The notes under the pieces are model-generated. The model had not been told where the DNA came from. It was given only the letters and a program-made list of their open reading frames with translations, and did no database searches. Shown here piece by piece: positions 27,418-36,111 of a stretch of 64,000 nucleotides of DNA. The DNA lies in assembly GCF_002258215.1 (NCBI RefSeq), contig NZ_NEFY01000004.1, forward strand, positions 62,001-126,000, written 5' to 3'. This DNA is from Marinobacter vinifirmus (GTDB lineage Bacteria > Pseudomonadota > Gammaproteobacteria > Pseudomonadales > Oleiphilaceae). Made by a program: the position numbers and the translations under genes. Each line of letters starts with the position of its first letter. Positions within the stretch are counted from its first letter, which is position 1.

Positions 27418-28824
27418 ATGGCCAATCCCACTCTGAAACCTGCGTCGATGGATCCTGAAACCAGCCGGATCAAGGTTCCCCCTCATTCGGTAGAGGCAGA
27501 ACAGGCTGTTCTCGGTGGTTTGATGCTGGATAACCGCCGTTTTGACGAAATCTCCGAAGTTATTTCTGCCTCCGACTTTTACCGGCAGGATCATCGGCTG
27601 ATCTTCGGTGCGGTGGAACGGCTGGCCAGCGAAAGCGAGCCGCTGGATGTGGTTACCCTGGCCGAGTTCCTGGAGCGGGCCGGCGACATTGAAGATGCCG
27701 GCGGCTTGTCGTACCTGGCCGAGCTGGCCGAGAAAACCCCGGGCGCGGCGAATATTCGCGCCTACGCTGACATTGTCCGCGAGCGTTCGATCCTGAGGAA
27801 GCTGGTGGAAGTTTCCGGCCAGATTTCCGACTCGGCCTTTAACCCGCAGGGTCGCAAAAGCAGCGAGATTCTGGACGAAGCCGAGCGCAGCGTGTTCCAG
27901 ATTGCAGAATCCCGCAGCAAGGAGGGCTCTGGCCCCAAGGCCATCAACCCGATCCTGGCCACCACCCTGAGCCGTATTGAAGAACTGTTCGAATCCGGCG
28001 AGCAGACCACCGGCCTGACCACCGGTTTCCGCGACCTGGACGACCAGACCTCCGGTATGCAGCCGGCAGACCTGATTATCGTGGCGGGGCGGCCCTCGAT
28101 GGGTAAGACCACCTTCGCCATGAACATTGTTGAAAACGCACTGATCAGCACCAGCACCCCCATCCTGGTGTTCAGTATGGAGATGCCCGCCGATGCACTG
28201 GCCATGCGTATGCTGTCTTCATTGGGCCGGATCGACCAGACCAAGGTACGAAGCGGCAAGCTGGAAGAAGACGACTGGCCGCGGTTGACCTCGGCGGTCA
28301 GCCTGCTGAAAGACAAGCCCCTGTACATAGACGACACCCCGGGCCTGAGCCCCACGGAAATGCGTTCCCGTGCGCGCCGTATTGCCCGGGAAAACGGCGG
28401 CAAGATCGGCTTGATCATGGTCGACTACCTGCAGCTGATGCGGGTGCCCGGTAACACCGAGGGCCGTACCGCCGAGATCTCGGAAATTTCCCGTTCCCTG
28501 AAAGGCATAGCCAAGGAGCTGAGCTGCCCGGTGGTTGCACTGTCGCAGCTGAACCGGAGCCTGGAGCAGCGGCCCAACAAGCGCCCGGTGAACTCGGACT
28601 TGCGGGAATCCGGTGCGATCGAGCAGGACGCCGACGTCATCATGTTTGTATACCGGGACGAGGTGTACAACGAAGACACCCAGGATAAAGGCATTGCCGA
28701 GATCATCATCGGTAAGCAGCGGAACGGCCCCATCGGCACCATTCGCCTGGCGTTTATCGGCAAGTACACCAAGTTTGAGGACCTCGCCCACGGGGATTAC
28801 GGTGACTACGGTGGTGATTACTGA
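27418..28824 (+). CDS. dnaB: Replicative DNA helicase DnaB
   Basis: 468 residues from ATG 27418 (MANPTLKPASMDPE); starts at 27403 and 27379 are possible but longer than usual. N-terminal DnaG-binding domain VPPHSVEAEQAVLGGLMLDN; RecA-like domain with Walker A GRPSMGKTTFAMN, Walker B LIMVDYLQLM, and ALSQLNRSLEQRPNKRPVNSDLRESGAIEQD. It unwinds DNA 5'-3' at the fork. No intein is present. Its stop overlaps the alr start (TGATG). Confidence 0.96.
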   Translation: MANPTLKPASMDPETSRIKVPPHSVEAEQAVLGGLMLDNRRFDEISEVISASDFYRQDHRLIFGAVERLASESEPLDVVTLAEFLERAGDIEDAGGLSYLAELAEKTPGAANIRAYADIVRERSILRKLVEVSGQISDSAFNPQGRKSSEILDEAERSVFQIAESRSKEGSGPKAINPILATTLSRIEELFESGEQTTGLTTGFRDLDDQTSGMQPADLIIVAGRPSMGKTTFAMNIVENALISTSTPILVFSMEMPADALAMRMLSSLGRIDQTKVRSGKLEEDDWPRLTSAVSLLKDKPLYIDDTPGLSPTEMRSRARRIARENGGKIGLIMVDYLQLMRVPGNTEGRTAEISEISRSLKGIAKELSCPVVALSQLNRSLEQRPNKRPVNSDLRESGAIEQDADVIMFVYRDEVYNEDTQDKGIAEIIIGKQRNGPIGTIRLAFIGKYTKFEDLAHGDYGDYGGDY

Positions 28825-29897
28825 TGCCACGCCCCACCGTTGCCCGTATTGACCTTGAGGCGATCAGGTTCAACTATCGCCTGGCTCAGCAGAAGGCTGG
28901 CAACGCCCGGGCCATGGCTGTGGTCAAGGCCGACGGTTATGGCCATGGCATCCAGGCGGTGGCCGGTGCCCTGGACGGGCTGGCCGGGAAATACGCCGTA
29001 GCATGCCTTGAAGAAGCGGAAGCCATCCGTCAGGCGGGCCTGCCGCAACCGGTGGTGTTGTTGCAGGGCGTGCACGAAGCGAGAGACCTGGCCCGTTGTG
29101 CCGCCATGGACTTCGAGCCGGTGTTGCACTGCCGTCAGCAGCTGGGCTGGCTGTCTGAAGCCTCGGTGCCGAGCTTCTGGCTGAAGGTAAATACCGGTAT
29201 GAACCGGCTGGGTTTCCGGCCCCGGGAGTTACCGGAGGTGGTGGCCGGCCTGGAGTCCATGGGCGGCCGAGCCCGGTTACAGGGCTTTGTCACCCACTTT
29301 GCCTGTGCGGATGACCTGGCCAGTGATTTCACCGGGCAGCAAACCCGCAGCTTTGAAGCGGCTGTCGCGCCCTGGCCGGATCTGATGCGCAGTGTCGGTA
29401 ACTCGGCGGCCCATTTCCGGCCCAACCAACCCCTCTACGAATGGAGCCGGCCTGGCATCATGCTGTACGGCGCCTCGCCAATGATTGGTAAAACCGGACT
29501 GGATCTCGGGCTGAAACCGGCCATGACCCTGGAGGCACCGCTGATCACCACCCGCACCGTGCGTGCCGGTGAAGCCATTGGCTATGGGTGCACCTTTACG
29601 GCAGACCGGGACACCCGCATGGGCATGGTGGCGATCGGTTACGGCGACGGCTACCCGCGCCATGCGGGCACGGGAACGCCGGCGGCCATCAATGGCCAGC
29701 GCATACGGCTGCTGGGCCGGGTTTCCATGGATATGCTGGCGGTGGACCTGGGCAATGCGCCTCAGGCCCGTGAAGGGGACAGGGTGGAGCTTTGGGGCCC
29801 GACCGTCAGCGTGGATGAGGTGGCGGAATGTGCCGGCACCATCGGTTATGAGCTACTGACCGGGGTGTCTGCTAGGGTGCCTCGGGTTCATGAATGA
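28824..29897 (+). CDS. alr: Alanine racemase
   Basis: 357 residues, usual size. It converts L-Ala to D-Ala for peptidoglycan using PLP. The PLP lysine is Lys35 in VVKADGYGHG, and the second base Tyr254 lies in IGYGCTF. LKVNTGMNRLGF, the carboxylate-binding region and RVSMDMLAVDL also match. Order dnaB-alr is conserved in Pseudomonas. The last 26 bp overlap a convergent small gene. Confidence 0.96.
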   Translation: MPRPTVARIDLEAIRFNYRLAQQKAGNARAMAVVKADGYGHGIQAVAGALDGLAGKYAVACLEEAEAIRQAGLPQPVVLLQGVHEARDLARCAAMDFEPVLHCRQQLGWLSEASVPSFWLKVNTGMNRLGFRPRELPEVVAGLESMGGRARLQGFVTHFACADDLASDFTGQQTRSFEAAVAPWPDLMRSVGNSAAHFRPNQPLYEWSRPGIMLYGASPMIGKTGLDLGLKPAMTLEAPLITTRTVRAGEAIGYGCTFTADRDTRMGMVAIGYGDGYPRHAGTGTPAAINGQRIRLLGRVSMDMLAVDLGNAPQAREGDRVELWGPTVSVDEVAECAGTIGYELLTGVSARVPRVHE

Positions 29898-30228
29898 TCT
29901 CCTCGATGAAATCGAGAATCGCCGCCAGGCTACGGTCATCCAGTTTTTTCAGAACCTTGTGAATCACCATCTTGCTGCCTTTGAGCATGCTGCTGATGCC
30001 CATCCTGGCCATGCCCATCATCATGCTGCCGGCTTTCAGGCGGCGCAGCGGTTCGATGAAGAAGAAATCCAGCCCGGCTTCGGTCAGCTCGTTGATCAGG
30101 TCGTACAGCTGTTCAATAGCCTGCTTGTCGGCCTTGCCGCGGCTTTTCAGCTCGCTTACTGTGTACAGCGCGCGGGTACGGAGTTCATCGGGAATCGGGG
30201 CAACAATATGGCTCTGTTGTTTCAGCAT
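29872..30228 (-). CDS. Small protein of unknown function
   Basis: 118 residues, not recognised. AGGAAG precedes the ATG, and a TTGAAG-N15-TACAAC promoter-like pair lies upstream on the minus strand. The N-terminal half is helical and charged; the middle is Met/Gly-rich (AGSMMMGMARMGISSMLKG), and the C-terminus is an amphipathic helix ending IEEIIHEPEAP. No signal peptide. The Met/Gly stretch could contact membrane or be a helix-packing segment. It overlaps alr by 26 bp tail to tail, which with its good start signals supports a real gene. Confidence 0.7.
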   Translation of the reverse strand: MLKQQSHIVAPIPDELRTRALYTVSELKSRGKADKQAIEQLYDLINELTEAGLDFFFIEPLRRLKAGSMMMGMARMGISSMLKGSKMVIHKVLKKLDDRSLAAILDFIEEIIHEPEAP

Positions 30229-30384
30229 AGGGCTTCCTGTTGTTGTATGCTCGCAAGTGAGACTTCAATTAACACCGGCGTTTCAGGTTGCAGGCATAGT
30301 GCAGCAACCCTCCGCTCCGGCCATTGGCCTGAGTGGTTCCCGACAGGCGTCATATCAGTGATATTCCGGAGGCGTTGATTCCGC

Positions 30385-31278
30385 GTGCATGTACTTGTTG
30401 TTCACGACTACGGCCCACTGGGGAAAGTGCTCCTGGAGCGCTTGCGCAAAACCCATCTGCGGGTGAGCCCTTTGCTGGTCAGCGACCCGGCCAATGCCGA
30501 CCTGAAAGCCCTGGAAAGCTGGATTCCGGAAGATGCAGACCTGATTGTGAATGCGCTCTGGCTGGCTGACCCGGAGAAAGCCGAAGCCAACCGGGAAGCG
30601 GCCCATGAGGTGGCCTTTTCGCTGCCCTTGTGCCTGGCCGAGCACGCCCGGGACCGAGGCATGGCGCTGCTGCAGTTGTCTTCCTGCTACGTGTTTGACG
30701 GCCGCAAACAGGGTGCTTACATAGCGTCTAACCCGGGCCAGCCAATCAACGAGCTGGGCCGCTGGCAGTGGGAGTGTGAACAGGCGCTGCGTACACTGCT
30801 GCCCCGGCACATCCTGCTGCGTACCGGCTGGAGCCTGGGCCGCTTTATCCGCAAGCTGTACGAAAGCACGGGGCGCGCAGACACCTTGTCGCTGCCCGGC
30901 CGCTGCCAGGGCCAGCCGGTGGCCGTCCAGGACCTTGCCCGGGTGATAAGCGCGATTGTGCTGCAACTGGATTGCGGTGCCGAAGTCTGGGGCACCTATC
31001 AGTATGCCGGTTCCGAAGAGATCAACCTGTATGAGCTGGGGCTGGCGATCGCCGGTATGCCCGGTATTCCGGAAGACATTCGCGTGGTGGACGAACTGCC
31101 AGAGTGGGGACACCTGGAGCCGGTAAACACCACCATGGTGTGCAGCAAGATCAAGAACACGTTCGGTATCAAGCAGCTGCCCTGGCGAACATGGCTAAAC
31201 GAAGAGGTTGCCATGATCAAGGGTGCGGGTAGTAATGACGAAAAAGCTCAGGAGAAGACCGAGCCGACGGACCTGTAA
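30385..31278 (+). CDS. RmlD-like NAD(P)-binding sugar-nucleotide/SDR family protein
   Basis: 297 residues from GTG 30385, the only start in this frame before a stop at 30376. The extended-SDR fold shows as MHVLVVHDYGPLGKVLLERL, ADLIVNALWLADPEKAE, and LLQLSSCYVFDGRKQGAY with NELGRWQWECE, resembling the dTDP-4-dehydrorhamnose reductase (RmlD) family. The canonical GxxGxxG is degraded (HDYGPLG), and the YxxxK pair of RmlD is not preserved (GRWQWECE). It may therefore not be an active reductase. No rhamnose genes are nearby. Confidence 0.78.
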   Translation: MHVLVVHDYGPLGKVLLERLRKTHLRVSPLLVSDPANADLKALESWIPEDADLIVNALWLADPEKAEANREAAHEVAFSLPLCLAEHARDRGMALLQLSSCYVFDGRKQGAYIASNPGQPINELGRWQWECEQALRTLLPRHILLRTGWSLGRFIRKLYESTGRADTLSLPGRCQGQPVAVQDLARVISAIVLQLDCGAEVWGTYQYAGSEEINLYELGLAIAGMPGIPEDIRVVDELPEWGHLEPVNTTMVCSKIKNTFGIKQLPWRTWLNEEVAMIKGAGSNDEKAQEKTEPTDL

Positions 31279-31316
31279 TCCGCCGGCCAGTGATATTCAG
31301 AAAGGAGTCAGGGTGG

Positions 31317-32066
31317 TTACTGACAGCCCTGGCGGGCGAAGTCACGGGTAACCAGCTGCAGGGCTTCTACATCCAGCAGTTCTACTTCACGGCCACGGGC
31401 ACGGATAATGCCCTGGTTCTGGAAGCGGGTGAACACCCGGCTAACGGTTTCTACTGCCAGGCCCAGGAAGTTGGCAATGTCGTTCCGTGCCATGGGCAGG
31501 CTGAAGTTGGTCGGCGACATGCGACGGCGACGGAAGCGGCTGGACAGTGACAGCAGCAGGGCGGCAATGCGCTCTTCTGCGGTGTTCTTGCTCAGCAACA
31601 TGGCCAACTGGTGGCTGTTCTGGATTTCCTGGCTCAGCAAGTGGTACATATGATGCTGAAGCTCGGGCAGTTTGCCGGTGAGCTCTTCCAGCTTTTCGAT
31701 CGGGAACTCGCACACACTGGTGCGTTCCAGGGCCTTGGCCGTGCAGGCGTAGGTGTCGCTGCTCATGCTGTCGAGCCCGACCAGCTCGCCAGGCATAAAG
31801 AAGCCGGTCACCTGCTCGTCACCGCCTTCGGTAATGATAGAGGTCTTCACCGACCCGCTCTTCACCGCAAAGCAGGACCGCATCGGGGTGCTCTGGTCAA
31901 AGATGTGCTCGCCCCGGTTGTAGATTTTGCCCTGCTGGACAATATCTTCGAGCCGCTCGAGATCGTTCTCTTCAACGGCAAGGGGAAGGCAGAGGTTGCT
32001 CAGGCTACACTGCTGGCATGAGGCTTTGAGCGGAGATACTTGGTGGAGATGAATTGCCTGGGCCAT
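31317..32066 (-). CDS. anr: ANR/FNR-type oxygen-sensing transcription regulator
   Basis: 249 residues from ATG 32066; a TTG extension to 32099 would run through the ANR box. The [4Fe-4S] ligands are Cys17, Cys20, Cys26 (CQQCSLSNLC) and Cys108, matching the spacing of E. coli FNR. A CRP-type sensor domain, dimer helix and helix-turn-helix (ARNDIANFLGLAVETVSRVFTRFQ) follow; ETVSR is the FNR DNA-reading motif. Under low oxygen it dimerises and controls respiration genes. A perfect ANR box precedes it, so autoregulation is expected. Confidence 0.95.
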   Translation of the reverse strand: MAQAIHLHQVSPLKASCQQCSLSNLCLPLAVEENDLERLEDIVQQGKIYNRGEHIFDQSTPMRSCFAVKSGSVKTSIITEGGDEQVTGFFMPGELVGLDSMSSDTYACTAKALERTSVCEFPIEKLEELTGKLPELQHHMYHLLSQEIQNSHQLAMLLSKNTAEERIAALLLSLSSRFRRRRMSPTNFSLPMARNDIANFLGLAVETVSRVFTRFQNQGIIRARGREVELLDVEALQLVTRDFARQGCQ

Positions 32067-32085
32067 AGTTGATAAACCATCCGGG

Positions 32086-32099
32086 TTGATCCAAATCAA
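32086..32099 (-). promoter_or_regulatory. Perfect ANR/FNR box upstream of anr
   Basis: TTGAT-CCAA-ATCAA matches the FNR/ANR consensus TTGAT-N4-ATCAA at all ten fixed positions. Its centre is 26 bp before the anr ATG, close to where the transcription start or core promoter should be, which suggests autorepression. Confidence 0.85.
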
Positions 32100-32151
32100 G
32101 CATAGCAGAATGGTAGCCTGATATGTAAGTGTTGAACAGCGAACGATCTAT

Positions 32152-33075
32152 TCAGCGTTTCTTTCGTTTCCGCTGTTCGGCTTTGATGGCTTTTTCCTTC
32201 GCTTCCTGCTCTTCCTTGATACGCGCTTCTGCCAGTTCCTGTTCAACCATGTCCGGTGTTTCCAGGGAAATCTGCCCCAGTGTGCCGGCCCGGAATTCGT
32301 TCAGCAACACCTCGGAAACCTTGTGCAGGTCCGGTACGCCGCCGCGGCCCAGGAAGCGCCGCTTTTCCGCAATTGCGTCCATCAGCGCCAGCCCGTCCTG
32401 TGGCTTCTGGTCGAGGCCGTAGCGGGCCATGACCAGCTCCGGGTAGGCCTGCACCAGATAGTCGGCTTCAAACATCGCAATATCTTCAAAATCCAGTACC
32501 GCGCTGCGGATGGCGCCGGTGACCGCCAGCCGGTAGCCGCACTGCTCCGGTGACAGCTTGGGCCAGAGAAAGCCCGGGGTGTCGTACAACAGCACGTTAT
32601 CCGGCAGCTTGATGGCCTGCTGGGCCCGGGTAACCGCGGGCTCGTTACCGGTCTTGGCGGCAGGGCGACCGGCCAGGGTGTTGATCAGCGTAGACTTGCC
32701 CACGTTGGGGATGCCCAGAATCATTACCCGCAGGGCGCTTTTTTCCCGGTTGTGGGTAGGGGTCATTTCCTCGGCCAGCTTGAGGATGCCCAGGGCTTCC
32801 TGGCGCTGGTTGTGGGTGAGGGTGATGGCCCGCACTCCGCGTTCTTTTTCAATCCAGGCCAGCCATTGTTCGGTGATTGCCGGGTCAGCCAGGTCTCGCT
32901 TGTTCAGCACCTTGATCAGCGGCGTGTCGCCACGCAGCGACGGCACCAGCGGGTTCTCGCTGCTGAACGGGATTCTGGCGTCTACCACCTCGATGATCAG
33001 GTCCATCTGGGGCATGACCTGCTTGATCTCCTTGCGAGCCTTGTGCATGTGCCCGGGAAACCAGTTAATCGCCAT
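32152..33075 (-). CDS. ylqF: Ribosome-biogenesis GTPase YlqF/RbgA
   Basis: 307 residues. A circularly permuted GTPase: G4 LNKRDLAD precedes G1 [12 protein letters not shown] and G3 DTPGFLWP. The N-terminus MAINWFPGHMHKARKEI is typical of YlqF. It acts in late 50S assembly in Bacillus. The C-terminus is a long charged helix ending QRKRKKR, likely for RNA binding. Transcribed divergently from the Spy-like gene. Confidence 0.94.
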   Translation of the reverse strand: MAINWFPGHMHKARKEIKQVMPQMDLIIEVVDARIPFSSENPLVPSLRGDTPLIKVLNKRDLADPAITEQWLAWIEKERGVRAITLTHNQRQEALGILKLAEEMTPTHNREKSALRVMILGIPNVGKSTLINTLAGRPAAKTGNEPAVTRAQQAIKLPDNVLLYDTPGFLWPKLSPEQCGYRLAVTGAIRSAVLDFEDIAMFEADYLVQAYPELVMARYGLDQKPQDGLALMDAIAEKRRFLGRGGVPDLHKVSEVLLNEFRAGTLGQISLETPDMVEQELAEARIKEEQEAKEKAIKAEQRKRKKR

Positions 33076-33310
33076 CGGTGTTGCTCCGCCTGTTGCTGAA
33101 AGGCGCCATTATGCAGGGGAATGACTAAACTTTCACATTTATCGGAAGCCCCGTGATGTCTGGGCTGGCAACGGTTTTTCTGTGTGCTGTGTACAGAATG
33201 ACGGGATATCGGGATGAAATCCGGTGTGTGATTGTTTTAGGGTGTGGGGTCTCAAACGTTAAGCCAATAAACGGCGGCTTTGACAGTGGCCGTCTGCGAT
33301 GGAGAAAATT

Positions 33311-33751
33311 ATGCAGCAAGTTGTGAAATTTATCGGTTCCGCACTGATTGCCCTGAGCCTGTCGGCCACCGCATTCGCCCAGCAGCCCGGCCAGCCGGAC
33401 CAGGTTGCCCAGCTTGCAGAAATGGTGGGGCTGTCTGACGACCAGCAGAGCGAAATCCGCGGCATTATTGATGACATGCAGGGCGAGATCGGCGAGTTGC
33501 GCCAGAGTGCCCAGAACCTGCAACAGAAGCTGCAGGGTGAAATCAAGCCGGACTACAACGAATCCGCCATCCGCGACAACGCCGAAGAGCTGGGTGATGT
33601 GACCGGTGAAATTGCCGCGCTTTCCGCACTGATGCAAGCAAAAGTGGATGCCGTTTTCACCGAGGAACAGCGCGCAGAGCTGGACCGCCAGATGCAGGAA
33701 ATGCAGCGTCAGATGCAGCAACAGCGTCAGATGATGCAGCCGGGCCAGTAA
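33311..33751 (+). CDS. Periplasmic Spy/CpxP-like protein
   Basis: 146 residues from ATG 33311, which has GGAG 6 nt upstream (an ATG at 33299 lacks one). A Sec signal peptide ends at ATAFA. The mature part is all-helical with two LTxxQ-like motifs, LSDDQQSEI and FTEEQRAEL, as in the Spy/CpxP/ZraP group. The C-terminus is a Gln/Met-rich repeat (QMQEMQRQMQQQRQMM). Members are periplasmic chaperones or stress or metal sensors. No adjacent two-component pair. It ends at a clear terminator. Confidence 0.78.
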   Translation: MQQVVKFIGSALIALSLSATAFAQQPGQPDQVAQLAEMVGLSDDQQSEIRGIIDDMQGEIGELRQSAQNLQQKLQGEIKPDYNESAIRDNAEELGDVTGEIAALSALMQAKVDAVFTEEQRAELDRQMQEMQRQMQQQRQMMQPGQ

Positions 33752-33771
33752 GTTCGCCCGTCGTTACACTG

Positions 33772-33810
33772 CCCGCGCCTGCCGATGCTGCAGGTGCGGG
33801 TTGTTTTCTC
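33772..33810 (+). terminator. Intrinsic terminator after Spy-like gene
   Basis: Arms CCCGCGCCTGC (33772-33782) and GCAGGTGCGGG (33790-33800) pair with one G-U step around a 7-nt loop and are followed by TTGTTTTCTC. Confidence 0.85.
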
Positions 33811-33999
33811 TCCGGTTACCCCCTTTGCCATTCCGCCTTTTCCCCGCAACTCCTTCTGCACAAAAGCCTTGACCGGTCTATAAGTTTATTTCACGGTTAG
33901 AAGTATTCTGTGTCATCCAAATAATGCATTTGATCCTATACTTTTCGTAATGCTCGAAAGGGCTCGCAAGAAGCCCTGTAAAACTCACTCATAACATGG
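33811..33999 (+). other. Upstream region of the BCCT transporter gene
   Basis: No gene seen. The stretch is more A/T-rich than its surroundings, with TATACT near 33937 as a possible -10 and the palindrome AATGCATT near 33923. No BetI-like operator was recognised. Confidence 0.3.
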
Positions 34000-36060
34000 A
34001 TGGACTCTATGGCTTCAGATACGAAAGCTATCCGTTCCACTATCCTCGTACCGGTCTTTATTCCGGCCGTTGTCGTTGCGCTGTTGCTGGTGATCGGAAC
34101 CATCAGCAATCCCGAACTGGCAGGGGAAGCGTTCAGCGCGACCCTGGCCTGGATTACCGATACCTTCGGCTGGTTCTACATGCTGTCGGTTGCCATCTTC
34201 CTGGTCTTTATTGTCTCTGTGGGGGCATCCAAGTGGGGCAATATCAAACTGGGGCCGGACCACGCGGAAGCCCAGTACTCCTTCCCGGAATGGTTTGCCA
34301 TGCTGTTCTCGGCCGGCTACGGTATCGCGCTGCTGTTCTTTGGCGTGGCCGAGCCTGTGCTGCATTACGCCACGCCGCCTGCCGGCGCTGCTGAAACCGT
34401 CGATGCGGCCAAGCAGGCCATGCAGATTGCTTTCTTCCACTGGGGCTTTCATATCTGGGCCATCTACGGCCTGGTAGGACTGGTGCTGGCGTACTTTGCC
34501 TTCCGTCATGGTCTGCCGCTGTCTATCCGCTCCGCGCTCTACCCGCTGATTGGCGAGAAGATCTACGGCCCCATCGGCCATGCAGTGGATGTGTTTGCCA
34601 TCCTGGGCACCATGTTCGGTATTGCCACTACGCTGGGGCTGTCGGTTACTCAGATCAACGCAGGCATCAACTATCTCTGGCCGGAAGTTCCCATCAGTAC
34701 CACGGTGCAGATCATCGCCATAGCTGTGATTACTGCTGCGGCCACAGTGTCTGTCGTCGCGGGCATGGACAAGGGCGTAAAACGGTTGTCCATTCTGAAC
34801 ATGGTGCTGGCTATTTCGTTGATGTTGTTCGTGTTTGTGGTCGGCCCGACTATCCATATTCTGGAAACTTTCCTGCAGAACACCGGCAGCTACCTGAGCG
34901 GTATTGTCGAGCGTACCTTCAACCTGCAGGCCTACACCCGCAGTGACTGGATCGGTAACTGGACCCTGTTTATCTTCGGCTGGACCATTGCCTGGGCGCC
35001 GTTCGTGGGCATGTTTATCGCCAAGATCAGCCGCGGCCGCACCATCCGCCAGTTTGTGTTCGGTGTCATGCTGGTGCCATCGGTGTTCACTTTCCTGTGG
35101 TTCTCGGTATTTGGCGACACCGCCCTGAACCTGATCATGAATGAAGGTCTGAACACGCTGATCACGGACGTGCAGGATGACCACGCGGTTGCCCTGTTCA
35201 AACTGTTCGACGTGCTGCCCTGGTCGTTCTTTATTTCTCTGCTGACGGTGCTGCTGATCATCACCTTCTTTGTCACCTCGTCTGACTCCGGCTCGCTGGT
35301 GATTGACTCCCTGGCTTCCGGTGGCGTGATCAATACCCCGGCATGGCAGCGGGTGTTCTGGGCCGTGCTGGAAGGTGCGGTTGCAGCGGTGCTGCTGCTG
35401 GCAGGCGGGCTGAGTGCCTTGCAGACCATGACCATTGCCAGCGCTCTGCCGTTTGCCATCATCATGTTGATTGCTGCTGTGGGTATGTGGCGGGCCCTGG
35501 TGATCGAAGGGCACCGTGAAACCAGCCTGCAGGCGCACATGATGAGCAACCGGCACATGACCGGCTCCCAATGGAAGCATCGCCTGGCGGCGATTGTGGA
35601 ATTCCCGGGCAAGCACGAAGTGGAAATGTTCATCAAGAACACGGCCATGAATGCCATGCGGGAAGTGGAGCAGGAACTGAAGGCCAAGGGCTGGGATGCA
35701 ACCGCCGAGTTCGATGCCGAGAACCTGCGTTCGCACCTGCAGGTGCACCGTGAGCACCATGTCGATTTCATCTACGATGTGCGGCTGACCGAGCACCCGA
35801 TGCCGGGCTTTGTCTACGGCGAGCTCAAGCGTGACCCGGACGAGCCTGAAGCCTATTACCGGGCAGAAGTCTATCTGCGCCGGGGCGGTCGTTCCTACGA
35901 CGTGTTCGGCTACGATGAGCATGACATCATCAAGGACATTCTTGACCAGTTCGAGAACTACCTGCACTTCCTCAATATCTCGCCGGGCAAGCTGCCGTGG
36001 GATATGAATGAGCATGATGACATGATCAACACCGACGACCCGGAGCCAGGCAAGGCCTGA
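34000..36060 (+). CDS. betT: BCCT-family choline/betaine transporter
   Basis: 686 residues with twelve membrane segments in the first ~515, then a ~170-residue cytosolic domain as in BetT-type choline transporters. The family signature lies at about residues 316-352 (WTLFIFGWTIAWAPFVGMF, then AKISRGRTIRQF). It imports choline or a betaine, usually for osmoprotection or as a nutrient. BetT is the closest subtype by the long C-terminus, but the substrate is not proven; no betAB or betI genes adjoin. ATG 34009 is an alternative start. Transcribed alone between two terminators. Confidence 0.9.
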   Translation: MDSMASDTKAIRSTILVPVFIPAVVVALLLVIGTISNPELAGEAFSATLAWITDTFGWFYMLSVAIFLVFIVSVGASKWGNIKLGPDHAEAQYSFPEWFAMLFSAGYGIALLFFGVAEPVLHYATPPAGAAETVDAAKQAMQIAFFHWGFHIWAIYGLVGLVLAYFAFRHGLPLSIRSALYPLIGEKIYGPIGHAVDVFAILGTMFGIATTLGLSVTQINAGINYLWPEVPISTTVQIIAIAVITAAATVSVVAGMDKGVKRLSILNMVLAISLMLFVFVVGPTIHILETFLQNTGSYLSGIVERTFNLQAYTRSDWIGNWTLFIFGWTIAWAPFVGMFIAKISRGRTIRQFVFGVMLVPSVFTFLWFSVFGDTALNLIMNEGLNTLITDVQDDHAVALFKLFDVLPWSFFISLLTVLLIITFFVTSSDSGSLVIDSLASGGVINTPAWQRVFWAVLEGAVAAVLLLAGGLSALQTMTIASALPFAIIMLIAAVGMWRALVIEGHRETSLQAHMMSNRHMTGSQWKHRLAAIVEFPGKHEVEMFIKNTAMNAMREVEQELKAKGWDATAEFDAENLRSHLQVHREHHVDFIYDVRLTEHPMPGFVYGELKRDPDEPEAYYRAEVYLRRGGRSYDVFGYDEHDIIKDILDQFENYLHFLNISPGKLPWDMNEHDDMINTDDPEPGKA

Positions 36061-36072
36061 TCCGGTAACTGC

Positions 36073-36110
36073 AAAAACCCCGCCCGAGCCATGCTCCGGC
36101 GGGGTTTTTT
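36073..36110. terminator. Bidirectional terminator, BCCT gene / MMPL gene
   Basis: Arms AAAAACCCCGCC (36073-36084) and GGCGGGGTTTTT (36098-36109) pair perfectly, with an inner GAGC/GCTC step; T-tracts occur on both strands. It lies between convergent stops. Confidence 0.92.
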
Positions 36111-36111
36111 A

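Noticed and set aside
34015..36015. 666-codon open frame antisense to the BCCT gene
   Set aside because: Asp/Gln/His-rich translation typical of the complement of membrane-protein codons.
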